A program made the translations under genes and the position numbers. A stretch of 64,000 nt of DNA from Pseudofabraea citricarpa (taxonomy: Eukaryota > Ascomycota > Leotiomycetes > Helotiales > Dermateaceae): positions 1,500,501 to 1,564,500 of the forward strand of contig JAPWGK010000001.1 of the NCBI GenBank assembly GCA_029641185.1, in the 5' to 3' direction. A model generated the notes under the pieces. The model saw only the letters and a program-made list of their open reading frames with translations, was not told the DNA's origin and made no database searches. This document shows positions 32,924 through 43,040 of the stretch, piece by piece. Numbering within the stretch: position 1 is the stretch's first letter; every line of letters begins with the position of its first letter.

Positions 32924-34446
32924 TCTAGATAATTTTAGTGAGTTTCTATCTTGCTAAACTGCTCGGGCCTATTCGAGTAGTGGTGCCTTGTGAAAGCAAC
33001 TCGGAATACGGCAATGAGAGATTGATAGTGAAGTTTAAGTTGCTCATTTAGTCTTTCCGATCACCGGAGACTTAGTAGACTGTTTGTTAAACTTCTTCTA
33101 TTAAACGTCTAGGTACTTTAGTATTGTGACTCATCCGAGTTAGTTACCTACCTCAAGTCCATTTCCAGTAGCACGTTGTCCGTTGCAATTTGGTTGGGTG
33201 ACTTTGTTTTCGATGCCCTTCGATTTTTAGTAATTGATTGCTCTAAGCTGAGGTAAGAGCAGACGACTACGATGCAGGTCGCCAAACTTCTCATGTACCT
33301 CTAGTACCTACATAAGAAACATACTGGCTGTATCACCAAATCAGGGTCTTTCCCTCGAGACGAAGACAGTTGTGCTTCTGTTTGGTGTGGAGACATCTGT
33401 CACATTCCCTTCACTGCCACACCGATTGCAAGTTTCTGAACATCGACATGCTGCTAGAAGCACGAAATGACAAGCGAGCAAAAAAGTGGCTATGCTTATT
33501 TGCATACAGTACACAAGCAAGTCGGCTTCCCCGTCATCGCAAGATATAAAGGCGTCCCAGACTCTGATTGGAAAATCCCATCTCGGATTGCTCAACGAAA
33601 CCGATCATTAAGAAACAGTCACTTTTCGGCTTTTTTATCCGGAGGGAAAGCGTGCTGTAGGAAACACTCACTGCCACACCAACTACAAAACGGCCTGTCG
33701 CGCTTCCGGTCAATATTGATCAGATGAGCTGCGCATCAACAAAACCAATGCGGCCACATCCTTCAATTACCTCCGAGATCATTTCTGTCCTACTTGGTCG
33801 TCTCCTATTGAACAAAAATAGAATAATTGTTTGTGTAAGGCAATTCACTATGAGATTGTCAGGGTAAAGCATCTAGAGAGATGCGAACTAAGACATGTAT
33901 TCACGTGACCATACCGATGTTGTGTTCATTCATTCTCGGTGTTTCATTTTCAAACTCTTCCGCGCAATTACCATGACCATCCAACATTTGGCATCCCATT
34001 CAATCCTTCTCAGCATAAGATGGGGATGAGATGAGGGGGTTGAGCGATTCCGGAATATTAGTACGTTGTCTTTGCAGCTCGAGCGCAGCAAAGAAGATTC
34101 CGGGACAGGGACGTGGCGAGGCTGCCAAGTTGAACCAGTTCTCAAGATCAACAGATCGACCACTGACAATGGTTCGTACAAGTTTATGCGTTTTGGCACG
34201 GCCTCTCTCAAACACTGCTGAAGCTATCCCAGCGTCGATCGACGGCTGTGGAGTTGTCTTGCATGACGCCGAACTCTATTCCGGCTGTTTCAGCCCGTCA
34301 GCAGGTCCCTTCTCTGTTTCGAACGCCTTCAATATCTGCCTACCCTTCCATACTTCCTCTCCGTTGCTACATCTTTCTTTCTCACGCGTTTGCTCTTGGG
34401 GATTATTGAATTTTTGTAGACCAAAAAATCAACACTATCATTAAAT
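32924..34446. other. Intergenic, HET / PEBP gene
   Basis: 1.5 kb. Small overlapping open frames on both strands at 33340-33730 and 33930-34444 show no family signature. No RNA gene seen. The last ~100 bases are a pyrimidine-rich leader of the PEBP gene. Confidence 0.4.
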
Positions 34447-35552
34447 ATGTTTTCTACTTCTCTAATTACTGTTTGCCTCGCTGGCGCTGCAACAGCTTTC
34501 ACGCCCCCAGGCTTCGAGCCAAGTTCGACTCAAGATTTGGCCGTTGGATTTGGTTCTACTGCGGCTATGAATGGCGTTAATCTACAGAAAGCAGGTTCGT
34601 TGCGCCGTCGTCAGAAGAGATGGCTTCATGCTCACAATCGATAGCAACTAACGAAGCACCACAACTTGGAACGGCCATGAAGCTGACCGGCACCTATACG
34701 CTCATGATGGTCGATGCAGATATTCCTCCCAAGGAAGCTGGTGGTGCAACAAGCGAGCTTCTTCACTGGATGCAGCCTGGACTTGTGTCAGCAGAAGCAC
34801 AATCCATGGTAGCTGGCATGAAAGTTTTCGCTCTCGAGAACCCAAAGAACGTCTCTGCTTTGGCAACATACTTGCCACCAAACCCACCCAACAAGACGCC
34901 AACATCGCACAGATACATCCAGCTACTTCTCAATACCACCGAGCTTGAATCGACAAGCAACCTCACGACACTGATGAAGGAGGCCGCCAGCAGAGGTAAC
35001 TTTGATGCCGCCGGTGTATTGAAGGCAAATGGATTGACTGTGTTGATGGGCAATTCATTCAACGTTACCAATGCAGATGCTGCTGCTGCTGCCGGTGGAG
35101 CCAACAAGGCTTCCAACAGCACTGGGGCTGGCTCAGCTGGCGCCTCGGGTGGAGTTGGTGGAGCTGGAGGAGCAGCTGGCACGGGCGTGAGTGCACGACC
35201 AGGAGCCGCAACGCTCACCACGGACGTCCTTCTTAGCACAAGAACCCCTGGTGCCCCGTCCGCCGTCACATCCGCACCCCAATCGGCCGCTCCTCAAGTA
35301 ACAGCCGCTCCTGCAGCTGCTGGTCCCATCAATTCTGCTACGCTCACATTCGATGCTCTCATCAGCACTGGTGGGGCACAAGCACCCGGCGGTGCAGCAC
35401 AGGCTACAGGAACCGGGGTAGGAACTGGCGGAACTGGAGCTGCATCCAACGGCACTACTTTCGCAGCCGGAGCCTCTTCTAACGGAGCTGGAGGATCCAG
35501 TGTTCTATTGGCTGCATTGGGAGCGGTGGTTGTGGGTGTTGTCCTGTTGTAG
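34447..35552 (+). CDS. Extracellular PEBP-like protein with predicted GPI anchor
   Basis: Predicted 351 residues from exons 34447-34594 and 34645-35552. The intron 34595-34644 (GTTCGT...CGATAG) is 50 bases and joins NLQKA to TNEAPQL in phase. A signal peptide ends near ATA-FTPPGF. The phosphatidylethanolamine-binding domain spans about residues 20-200, with YTLMMVDADIPP and SELLHWMQPG. The usual DPD is DAD here, and the ligand-pocket histidine (HW) is kept. An Ala/Gly/Ser/Thr-rich stalk contains two related segments (ATLTTDVLLST and ATLTFDALIST). The C-terminus is a hydrophobic tail (VLLAALGAVVVGVVLL) after small residues, typical of GPI attachment. It is likely at the cell wall or membrane surface. 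Function unknown. Confidence 0.82.
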
Positions 35553-36987
35553 TTTGTCAACTGTGTGAATAGCGATGATACATTTGACTTTTGTTTTATA
35601 TACTTCTTTTTTAACTTCTTCCCCCGACCGCAAATTGATATAGCTTTAGAGCAGGTTACTTTAATTCAACTTCTATTCAAAGTCCTACTCGAATCTATGA
35701 CCCACTAAGATCTTCGGATCAGACATCATGACGGATTATACAACTTGAGTGAACAAAAAAGCTGTGAAAAGTTATTTTTTCATATTTTATCTTGTGCAAT
35801 GCGTTTAATTGTGATTTGAATTTCCCTCTCGTGCACTTACAGCATTGTTGTGGCTTGCTCGACGGGTATTCTCGCTTATCGAGACGGAATAAGCTTATTT
35901 ATAACCGTATCTATAACCTTAAATACAAATCGCTCAACTTCAAAGGAACAACAAACATGCATCTGGGAGAATCAAAACATGACTTACGTTTAGTAGACTT
36001 TGATAGCTTCCAAGGCGATAGCCCCAATCACAATAAGCCCTATATACCACAAACAACTGTTCTTAAGAACGCGAACGAGTGCTACAGAAAACAGATCATG
36101 TTATTGATTATCCATGAAGACGGAAGAAAAGATTCATATATTCAAATCTACAGATCAGACAAGAGACGGCAGCGAGTCATGTGCCGCGGGAATTCGCGCG
36201 GGCTGGAGAGGTGAGGAGATATAGGCTCTTAAGCGATGACGTACACAAGCAAGAGGTTGCTGCGGTGTAGTGGTAACATATAACACTAGCAAAGAGCATT
36301 TAAATGCCATCGATCCAACCAGCATGTTGCGACTCTTTGCAGATCCTATCGTGCCGGAGCGGTAGCAAAAAATCAGTTCACCTGGTCTTCAAGTTTTGCC
36401 GTTTTTGACATTCAATATTTCTTTTCTACTCGTCTGGGTTATCTATACCGTGTGCGTGTTTTATTTTTATTTTTATACTCGACTAAATTGCGTTATGCGT
36501 CACTTTCACTTCAGTTAGTGTTACTCTCGCGAGTTTGCGTGGGAAGGCAAGTAAAACAAATTGGCGGAAAAGTTAAGCGAGGGATGAGGATAGAATAACT
36601 TCTGCTCTTTTGCCTTTCACCTACTTTTCCTGCTCTCTTATCATTCTTGTATTCTGTGACCACTGGCAATTATTGACCGTCATCGTCTAACAAAGAATAA
36701 TCTCTGTTGTATTAATATCACTAAATGTAGACATTGCGGTTTTCTCTTCTTGACCCCTAGAACGTAGACTTCGAGACTGACTTACCATATCTGTGTTATA
36801 TGAGTTTGATACCGTATATAATGCAAGCATATCATAGAAGGGTTTGATATTGTTTTGGCTTTTCAATGGCCGTGGTCGTTATCTATCATACCTCCAGATG
36901 CATTTGTTTGTAGAAAAGAGGGTTGCATACATAAAGGTTCAAGATAATGACATATAGGTAATTTGTTGATAGCACAACCAATACTCA
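35553..36987. other. Intergenic, AT-rich; no gene called
   Basis: 1.4 kb. A 140-codon open frame at 35792-36214 has no domain and lacks splice support. A segment at 36255-36320 resembles a tRNA D arm but does not fold into a full cloverleaf. Confidence 0.4.
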
Positions 36988-37441
36988 TTACGCCAGTTTT
37001 GATTCCCGATTTCGAAGTGGGAGTGTGTAAGATACACCAGGCCTCTTTCCTGAATTGAGGAATTCCAGCCACTCAGTAACTGAGTCCAAGACCCGAGCTT
37101 CCTCAGCAGAATCCAAGCGAGTATCTTTATCAACCCCGAGGCCACCAGATTCTGTTGGAAGAATTCTTAATGAAAGCACATGGTTCAGAACCTCAGCTTC
37201 TTCTTTGTAGCCGAATAGGTTCAGTTGAACGGCTGCAGCCTCTATCTGCTTGATGATCCCTTCTTCGGGTAGATATCTCTCTATGAAGAGATGTATTAGC
37301 TTTGCCTTATTAACAAGAGGGGGCTCAATTACCTAAGCTATAGACAAACCCAATATTTCGGATGCTTCTTAATGCCGAGAGAAGCTTGATTGCCGTCGTG
37401 GGCGATTCGTCTTGCGGTCGAGCGATGGAATTCGAAGACAT
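36988..37441 (-). CDS. Small uncharacterised protein, two exons
   Basis: I do not recognise this protein. Exons 37441-37333 and 37280-36988 give 133 residues. The intron 37332-37281 is 52 bases (GTAATT...TTCATAG) and keeps phase 1, producing FVYSLERYLPEEG. No other frame stays open over both exons. It looks soluble, acidic and largely helical (QIEAAAVQLNLFGYKEEAEVL, DSAEEARVLDSVTEWLEFL), with a basic end. It reads away from the reductase gene at 38733. Whether it is expressed is unknown. The clean splice and continuous helical pattern argue for a real gene. Confidence 0.5.
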
Positions 37442-38732
37442 CTTTTTCTCGAGCACGTTCGCAGTTCTGGTAATACTGAAACGATATTGCAGTCTGTAAA
37501 TCTAAGACTTCAGTTCTCTGGAAAAAGACAAAATGCGGGAAAATCCAAAGATGGGTTGATGACGTGCGGGGAGCTTGCCATATTAGGTAATCCGCTCGCA
37601 ACGTTGCATTCCATCACCGTCGACTTTCTAGCGACGATTTTAATAAAGCGACAAAGAGAGACCCTGAACTAACAGGAAGATAATTCGGTTATGGGTACAA
37701 CCTTAGAGGATGCCTGTTGTTTGACATGAACATATTACCGGACTGCCTTCTCTTGAGCGTGATCACGTGAACATCGATCAAGAATAAGAAGCACAACCAG
37801 AAAAGGTCCATGAATATTTTGGGGTGCGTTGAGAAGATAGGGAAAAGCAAACATGGCTTCTAATGCCACTACTGCAAGCCAGCAGGCTTGGCTTATGGCA
37901 TATTGTGGATTTCCTACCCGTTTAGGTCCGGCTTTGGCAGCTCGGTTCCGGCTTTGTATATCCGATCCGATCCGATAACCCACCACTAGCGAGCCATCTA
38001 GTCGCAGAACCGCACTGCAAACTTCTCCATCAAGACATATTCGAGGGATTAATCCTGATCTTGGCTGTTTACGCTTCGATCTCAAAGCGGGCCGGCCCCT
38101 TTTTAAAAGAGGATCTTCATGTACGTCTTCATCCTTGCACTGCCGCCTCGGCTCATCTCTTACAGTCGAGTTTGATATTTCTGTGAATACTTGCAGTATA
38201 CTTGATCATTCAGTGAGGAATAGTAGTATTCTTACAACATGGAAATAAAAATAGAGAGAGTCTTGCTGTTTATTTCATGGTTTATCGGTCGATTATGAGA
38301 AATGCTTTGGGGTATCATGCCTGTTACATTGTGCAAGAGCGCTTGGCAGTGACTCTGCTCCGCAGCACCCACTATTGATGCACTATACAAAGGCCGTTTT
38401 GTTAGTACAGTATGAGATAGTCAGATCTACATCCGTGGCCGTTTTAACTTAATCGAGGCTAGAAGGCAAAATATCGGACTCTGGTATTCATAGCATCATG
38501 GAAACAAGCCCAGCGGCTTGGTGTGGGTGAAGTATAGGCACGTTGATGTCTCATATTGTGCAGCCAGCTATGTACATCTGTGGAGCATTAGCGGTGGGAC
38601 TGCGGTACTCGAAACGTATTTTACCGTTATTTTGCAGTATATAAAGCCAGCAACAACCCCATCGAGGACTATATCTCAGACTCATCAAACACTCTTCCTC
38701 TCTTCAGCCTCCTATATAAAGTAAAGTACATC
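37442..38732. other. Divergent upstream region, small orphan / PRISE-like reductase
   Basis: 1.3 kb. A 116-codon minus-strand frame at 37735-38085 is not supported by any family feature. The TATA motif of the reductase lies at the right end. Confidence 0.4.
38638..38645 (+). promoter_or_regulatory. TATA box of the PRISE-like reductase gene
   Basis: TATATAAA in the context CAGTATATAAAGCC, 95 bases upstream of the start codon, which is a normal distance for fungal genes. Strong match to consensus. Confidence 0.6.
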
Positions 38733-40132
38733 ATGGCTCCTCCAAATACCAAAGTTGCCTTCGTGACTGGTGTCAATGGTATCACGGGCTTCAACATTGT
38801 TGAGCATCTGATCCGTCAACCGAGAGAAGAATGGTATTTGCCAAATCCAGTTCCAAATTGAAGAGAAACTAATAAAAAAAAGGTCTAAGATCATCATCTC
38901 ATCACGCAGCCCTCTGAAATATTTCTGGGCCGACCCTCGCATCATCTTTGTCGCTCTTGACTTCCTCGAGTCCGTGGAAGAGATCACCAAGAAGCTGCCA
39001 GTAGCAGCCAAAGAGATCACGCACGCATATTACTGCTCGTATGTGCACGAGGAAGATTTCAAGAAATTGAAAGACAAGAACGTCCCTCTTTTCCAGAACT
39101 TCATCGACACCATCGATTCAGCCTGTCCGGAACTGAAGCGCATCGTGCTGCAAACTGGTGGAAAGGTAAGGACGAGCCCGCGAAAATTGGCTGCATGATG
39201 CTGATGTTGGAATGGCAGCATTACGGCGTCCATTTGTTCGCACCTCCCAAAGTCCCCATCACCGAGGAGTTCCCCCGCTACGAGGATGACGGCTACAATT
39301 TCTACTACTACGAAGAGGACTACATGTTTAAGCTCCAGAAGAAGCGGAACACTTGGTCATACAACATCATCCGCCCCAAGGCCATCATTGGCTACACTCC
39401 AGGTGGTAAGTCTTTAGCCATCAGATTAAAACCAGTGGCCCCAAAATCGTCCAAGTAACTAAGATACTGCACTTAGCAAACGGAATGTCCGAAGCCCTCG
39501 CATTCGCAATTTACTTTTTGATCTGCCGAGAACTGAATGAAGCTCCAAAGTTTTCCGGGAACGAGTTTCTCTGGAACGCTCCCGAAGATGTGTCGTGTGC
39601 ACCGGGAATTGCTGATCTTACCATCTGGGCATCCACGCAAGAGCACACGAAAGATGAAGCATTTAACCACGTGAACGGTGATGTCGTTATCTGGAAACAC
39701 TTCTACACAGATCTTGCCAAGTACTTCGGAGTCGATGTGAGTGTTCTCCCCCACCATTCAAAGTATATAAAAAAAAGAGAAGACCAAGCACGTACTGACT
39801 ACCAATTTGTATAGGTGCCCGAGCAGAAATTCGAGATAGCCAAAGGACAGTCAGACAAGCAAAGTAACGAGTACGACATGATTGAATGGGCTAAGGATAA
39901 GCGACCCGTTTGGGAAGCAGTCGTCAAGAAGTACGGAGGTAAAGCCGAGGCCTTCGATTGGGTACAGTGGGATTTCATGAACTGGGCTGTGGGTATCTCG
40001 TGGCATACGCTCATGTCTATGGACAAGGCTAGGAAATTCGGCTGGACGCGCCATGATGATACGCTTGAGTGTTTCTTGGATACTTTCAGGTCTTTTGAGA
40101 ATGCTGGCGTGCTTCCAGCTAGTAAGAACTAG
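38733..40132 (+). CDS. PRISE-like SDR (progesterone 5-beta-reductase / iridoid synthase family)
   Basis: Predicted 382 residues from exons 38733-38833, 38883-39165, 39219-39405, 39477-39736 and 39815-40132. Phases agree (1149 bases). The N-terminus VAFVTGVNGITGFNIVEHL is the NADPH loop of this extended SDR group. The catalytic lysine is in LQTGGKHYGVH and the tyrosine in the NFYYYEED block, where the group uses Lys and Tyr in a non-classical order. FSGNEFLW and IWKHFYTDLAKYFG are further family blocks. Members reduce activated C=C bonds of enones. Fungal substrates are mostly unknown. No pathway partner lies next to it. Confidence 0.88.
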
Positions 40133-40544
40133 AATCGGGATAGACTTGGTGAAGACGGAGGAGGGTTGAAAGGACTTTAGATAAGGTTATATAGATCATG
40201 TTTTGCATTCCGTGTAAGGGATGAAATATAATTCCTAGTCGACACCTCGTAACTTTGCCATCTTATTGAAAGTGCTCTAAAAGCGATAGCCAGTCCCACT
40301 ATTTTTGATCTCACTTCCCAGTTTCCCAGGTTTCAAGCACCGGTCTTTATCGATCTTTTTGATGTTTTAGGTATCTAGGTACTCATCTTCATAATTTCAC
40401 CCCTGTTCCTCGGGATTAGATTTACAGCTTCTTCTTGATACAACATCACGTACGAAAGCCATTATATGGAGTACGGTTTGAACAGAAAACATGTTTTATT
40501 ACAACGCTATACATTGCTCATTCGGCTCATATACAGTAAACTGA
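40133..40544. other. Convergent spacer, reductase / permease
   Basis: About 410 bases of 3' sequence for both genes. Nothing else seen. Confidence 0.4.
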
Positions 40545-42443
40545 TCAACTCTGAAAGCGTTTCCAGAATTGCCATCCATGGCTCTCACTCTCGCTACGCT
40601 CTCTCTTTGTAACTTGATCTCTGCCACGTATCCGCCAGTAGAACAGAGGAACACCTGCTGCCACGAAACCTATGACAATGATTGTCTGCAAAGGCTGGGC
40701 GAAGGCGGCTCTGCTGAGCAAGAAGATACTTACACAGCAGAATATAATTGGGGTCGTAATCCACGTCTTGTAAGGACGTTCAAGGTTCGGTTCCCTGACT
40801 CGCAGGACAATTAATCCTAGCACTGTAAGGAAATAGAACGAATACCCAGCAACGCCATAGAATGTTAGCAGAGTACCAAACTCGCCAATGATAACATAGA
40901 AGGTCGTGAGAAGCGCGTTCAAGACCATGGCGTTGACGGGTGTGAAGAAGAGACCCGTTTCTTCATCTCCAAACATTCGCGCCATTCTTTTTGAGGCCCA
41001 ATTTCTAGTTCTTAAAGTCGACATAGATGGTTCGTCACCTGAACCAACTCCGATCTTACCGAACATTGCGGGTAGATAGCCCTCCTTACCCGCAACATAC
41101 ACTAGGCGTCCACTGGTAAAAGTGGTAGCGTTGAGTGCACCAAAACAACTCGCACTAACGATTAATGCGAGTAGCAAGGACCCGATCGGCCCAAAGACCT
41201 TGTTACCAAATGCCACTGCTACTGTGTTTGACGAGTTGATAACATCGAGCGGAAGGACGAAAAAGTATGCCATGTTAGCCATAATATAGCATAGGATGAC
41301 AAGGGGCATTGCAGTATGAATGACTCGAGGCAGATCTCTTGTAGGATTTCTAAACTCTCCAACAACGTAGTTGGTCTTGGTAAAATTAGCGAAATCCATC
41401 AATTTGAGAACAAGACGACCACTTACATTATCCCATCCATCAAATGCCCAAAGTCCTGCATATAATGCAACAGCCCAAGAAGAAGCACTCTTACTAGTCC
41501 CGTCAAACCATCCTGAAGTTTTCCAGTCCTGGTTTGCTTCTCCCGTGGAAGAGAAACCAGTAACAGCTACCACAATACCCGTTACCGTGACTCCAAGCAA
41601 TGCAATGAATTTCATGAACATGAACATATCTCCCATCCGTGTTCCCAATTTTGTTGATATACAGTTCAGTAAAGTGACGGAGAACAAGCCAACCAGAGCA
41701 ACACTCTTGTTAATCCAAGCGCTCACATTTTCTGCCTCGGCACCAATTGCAGCTTTGACAAGGTACTCCCCCATAATTATAGATATGATGGCTGTTGAGC
41801 CAGGCTTCAAGACCATGACTGCGCTCCACGTGAACAGGAATCCGAATAGCTCTCCAAAGATTTTTGACAGGTAGACCTGGGCGCCTCCATTCAGAGGTAT
41901 CGCTCCTCCCAGCTCTGCATAACTTGCTGCTCCTGTCCACGCCAGTATTCCAGCAATGGCCCATACTATTAATGATGCACCTGGGGAGCCAGCATTCGCA
42001 TTGACTTGACTCGGTGACGAAAATATGCCTGACCCTATTATCATACCAACGATCAGAGATAACCCATTCAAGTATGTTAAGGTCTTATGCTTCTCCAGCG
42101 ACCCTCCGCCCAGTGCCGTCTGGCCATTTGTTGAGGATATCGGAGCTCCAATAGGAGCATAGCCATTACCGGCAGTTGAAGAAAGGGGGAAGAGGTTCGA
42201 GGTAAAGTCGAAGGCTGAGTTTATTGAAAAGGAACGCTCGGCGCGTCCTGGTCTACCACCAGCTGCGGGATTTCGGTCATCTAAAGGGTCATCTTGTTCA
42301 AGGGATTGCTTCCTTGACGAGGAGATTCCTGATCGAGATGATGAAGAGGATGTTCGCAAGCCGGGGGAGCTAGAAGCAAGGCTGGCTAATTCTAAAGAGT
42401 CGCGCGCATGTGGTTGGAGGCTCGTTGAATAGTTGCGCGACAT
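40545..42443 (-). CDS. Amino-acid permease, APC superfamily (LAT type)
   Basis: Predicted 615 residues from exons 42443-41427 and 41375-40545. The 51-base intron 41426-41376 (GTAAGT...ACCAAG) stays open, so an unspliced reading adds 17 residues. Removing it gives AFDGWDNTNYVVGEFRNPTRDLP, the conserved family block, which is the reason for calling it. About twelve membrane helices follow a ~125-residue Ser-rich cytosolic N-terminus. LIVGMIIGSGIFSSP is the helix-1 signature, and GLWAFDGWD lies in helix 6. The group includes fungal high-affinity methionine permease and animal LAT-type exchangers. Substrate is probably neutral amino acids. It diverges from the leucyl-tRNA synthetase gene. Confidence 0.88.
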   Translation of the reverse strand: MSRNYSTSLQPHARDSLELASLASSSPGLRTSSSSSRSGISSSRKQSLEQDDPLDDRNPAAGGRPGRAERSFSINSAFDFTSNLFPLSSTAGNGYAPIGAPISSTNGQTALGGGSLEKHKTLTYLNGLSLIVGMIIGSGIFSSPSQVNANAGSPGASLIVWAIAGILAWTGAASYAELGGAIPLNGGAQVYLSKIFGELFGFLFTWSAVMVLKPGSTAIISIIMGEYLVKAAIGAEAENVSAWINKSVALVGLFSVTLLNCISTKLGTRMGDMFMFMKFIALLGVTVTGIVVAVTGFSSTGEANQDWKTSGWFDGTSKSASSWAVALYAGLWAFDGWDNVSGRLVLKLMDFANFTKTNYVVGEFRNPTRDLPRVIHTAMPLVILCYIMANMAYFFVLPLDVINSSNTVAVAFGNKVFGPIGSLLLALIVSASCFGALNATTFTSGRLVYVAGKEGYLPAMFGKIGVGSGDEPSMSTLRTRNWASKRMARMFGDEETGLFFTPVNAMVLNALLTTFYVIIGEFGTLLTFYGVAGYSFYFLTVLGLIVLRVREPNLERPYKTWITTPIIFCCVSIFLLSRAAFAQPLQTIIVIGFVAAGVPLFYWRIRGRDQVTKRERSESESHGWQFWKRFQS

Positions 42444-43040
42444 GATAATACGGGGGGGGGGTTCTTATGTATGCGTCGTCCGCATGCTTGGTAGGGCTCG
42501 GTCTGGCTTTTTCTTCGAAGATGTTGAGTATTAAATGGTCGTGGGGATCATGTCGCTCGTAAGAAGATTTGCGCAATAGCGAGTCAAGGGAAGTGGACAG
42601 AAGCTAATAATAGGTGGGCACAATGGGGATATGGAATGTAGAGAGAGAAAAGGACAAGGTGCTCAGTATGAAATATGAAGTATGTACTTGTCAGTGTCAG
42701 TGCCGGCAGTGGTGGTGGAGCGTGTCTGTCCAAGCTCAGTGTTTGCAGACCACGAGCCACGAGTCTTGGGGGGCTTCGCTTTGTGACGAGGCCGCGTCTT
42801 GGCGCCTCGTTCCAGGAACGAAGTCGAGTGTCTGTGCGTCAGAAAGCTTCAGCCTTCACTCCCTTCACTCAGCCTTCTGGGCTGGAGCTTGAGCTGTACC
42901 GAAATCGTACGAAGTATCTCCAACAACACCACCACCACACCTCACCTCTCAGCTCTGCCATTGCCACCACCTCGCCATGACTACCATGTGCGAGCGCGAC
43001 TAGGTCCCCCACAGAATGCCCACGTTGCAATATCAACAAC
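42444..43040. other. Divergent promoter region, permease / leucyl-tRNA synthetase
   Basis: 597 bases shared by outward-reading genes, with a run of nine to ten G at about 42453. No TATA box seen. Confidence 0.45.

Noticed and set aside
35792..36214. 140-codon plus-strand frame after the PEBP gene
   Set aside because: Composition and lack of motifs suggest a chance frame in AT-rich 3' flank.
36253..36365. tRNA-like segment (GTGTAGTGGTAACAT D arm, CATCGATCC resembling a B box, inverted GCAAAGAG/CTCTTTGC)
   Set aside because: No T arm or full anticodon stem forms in any parse. The pairing pieces cannot be placed in one cloverleaf.
37735..38085. 116-codon minus-strand frame
   Set aside because: No homology signal and no usable context. 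Probably chance.
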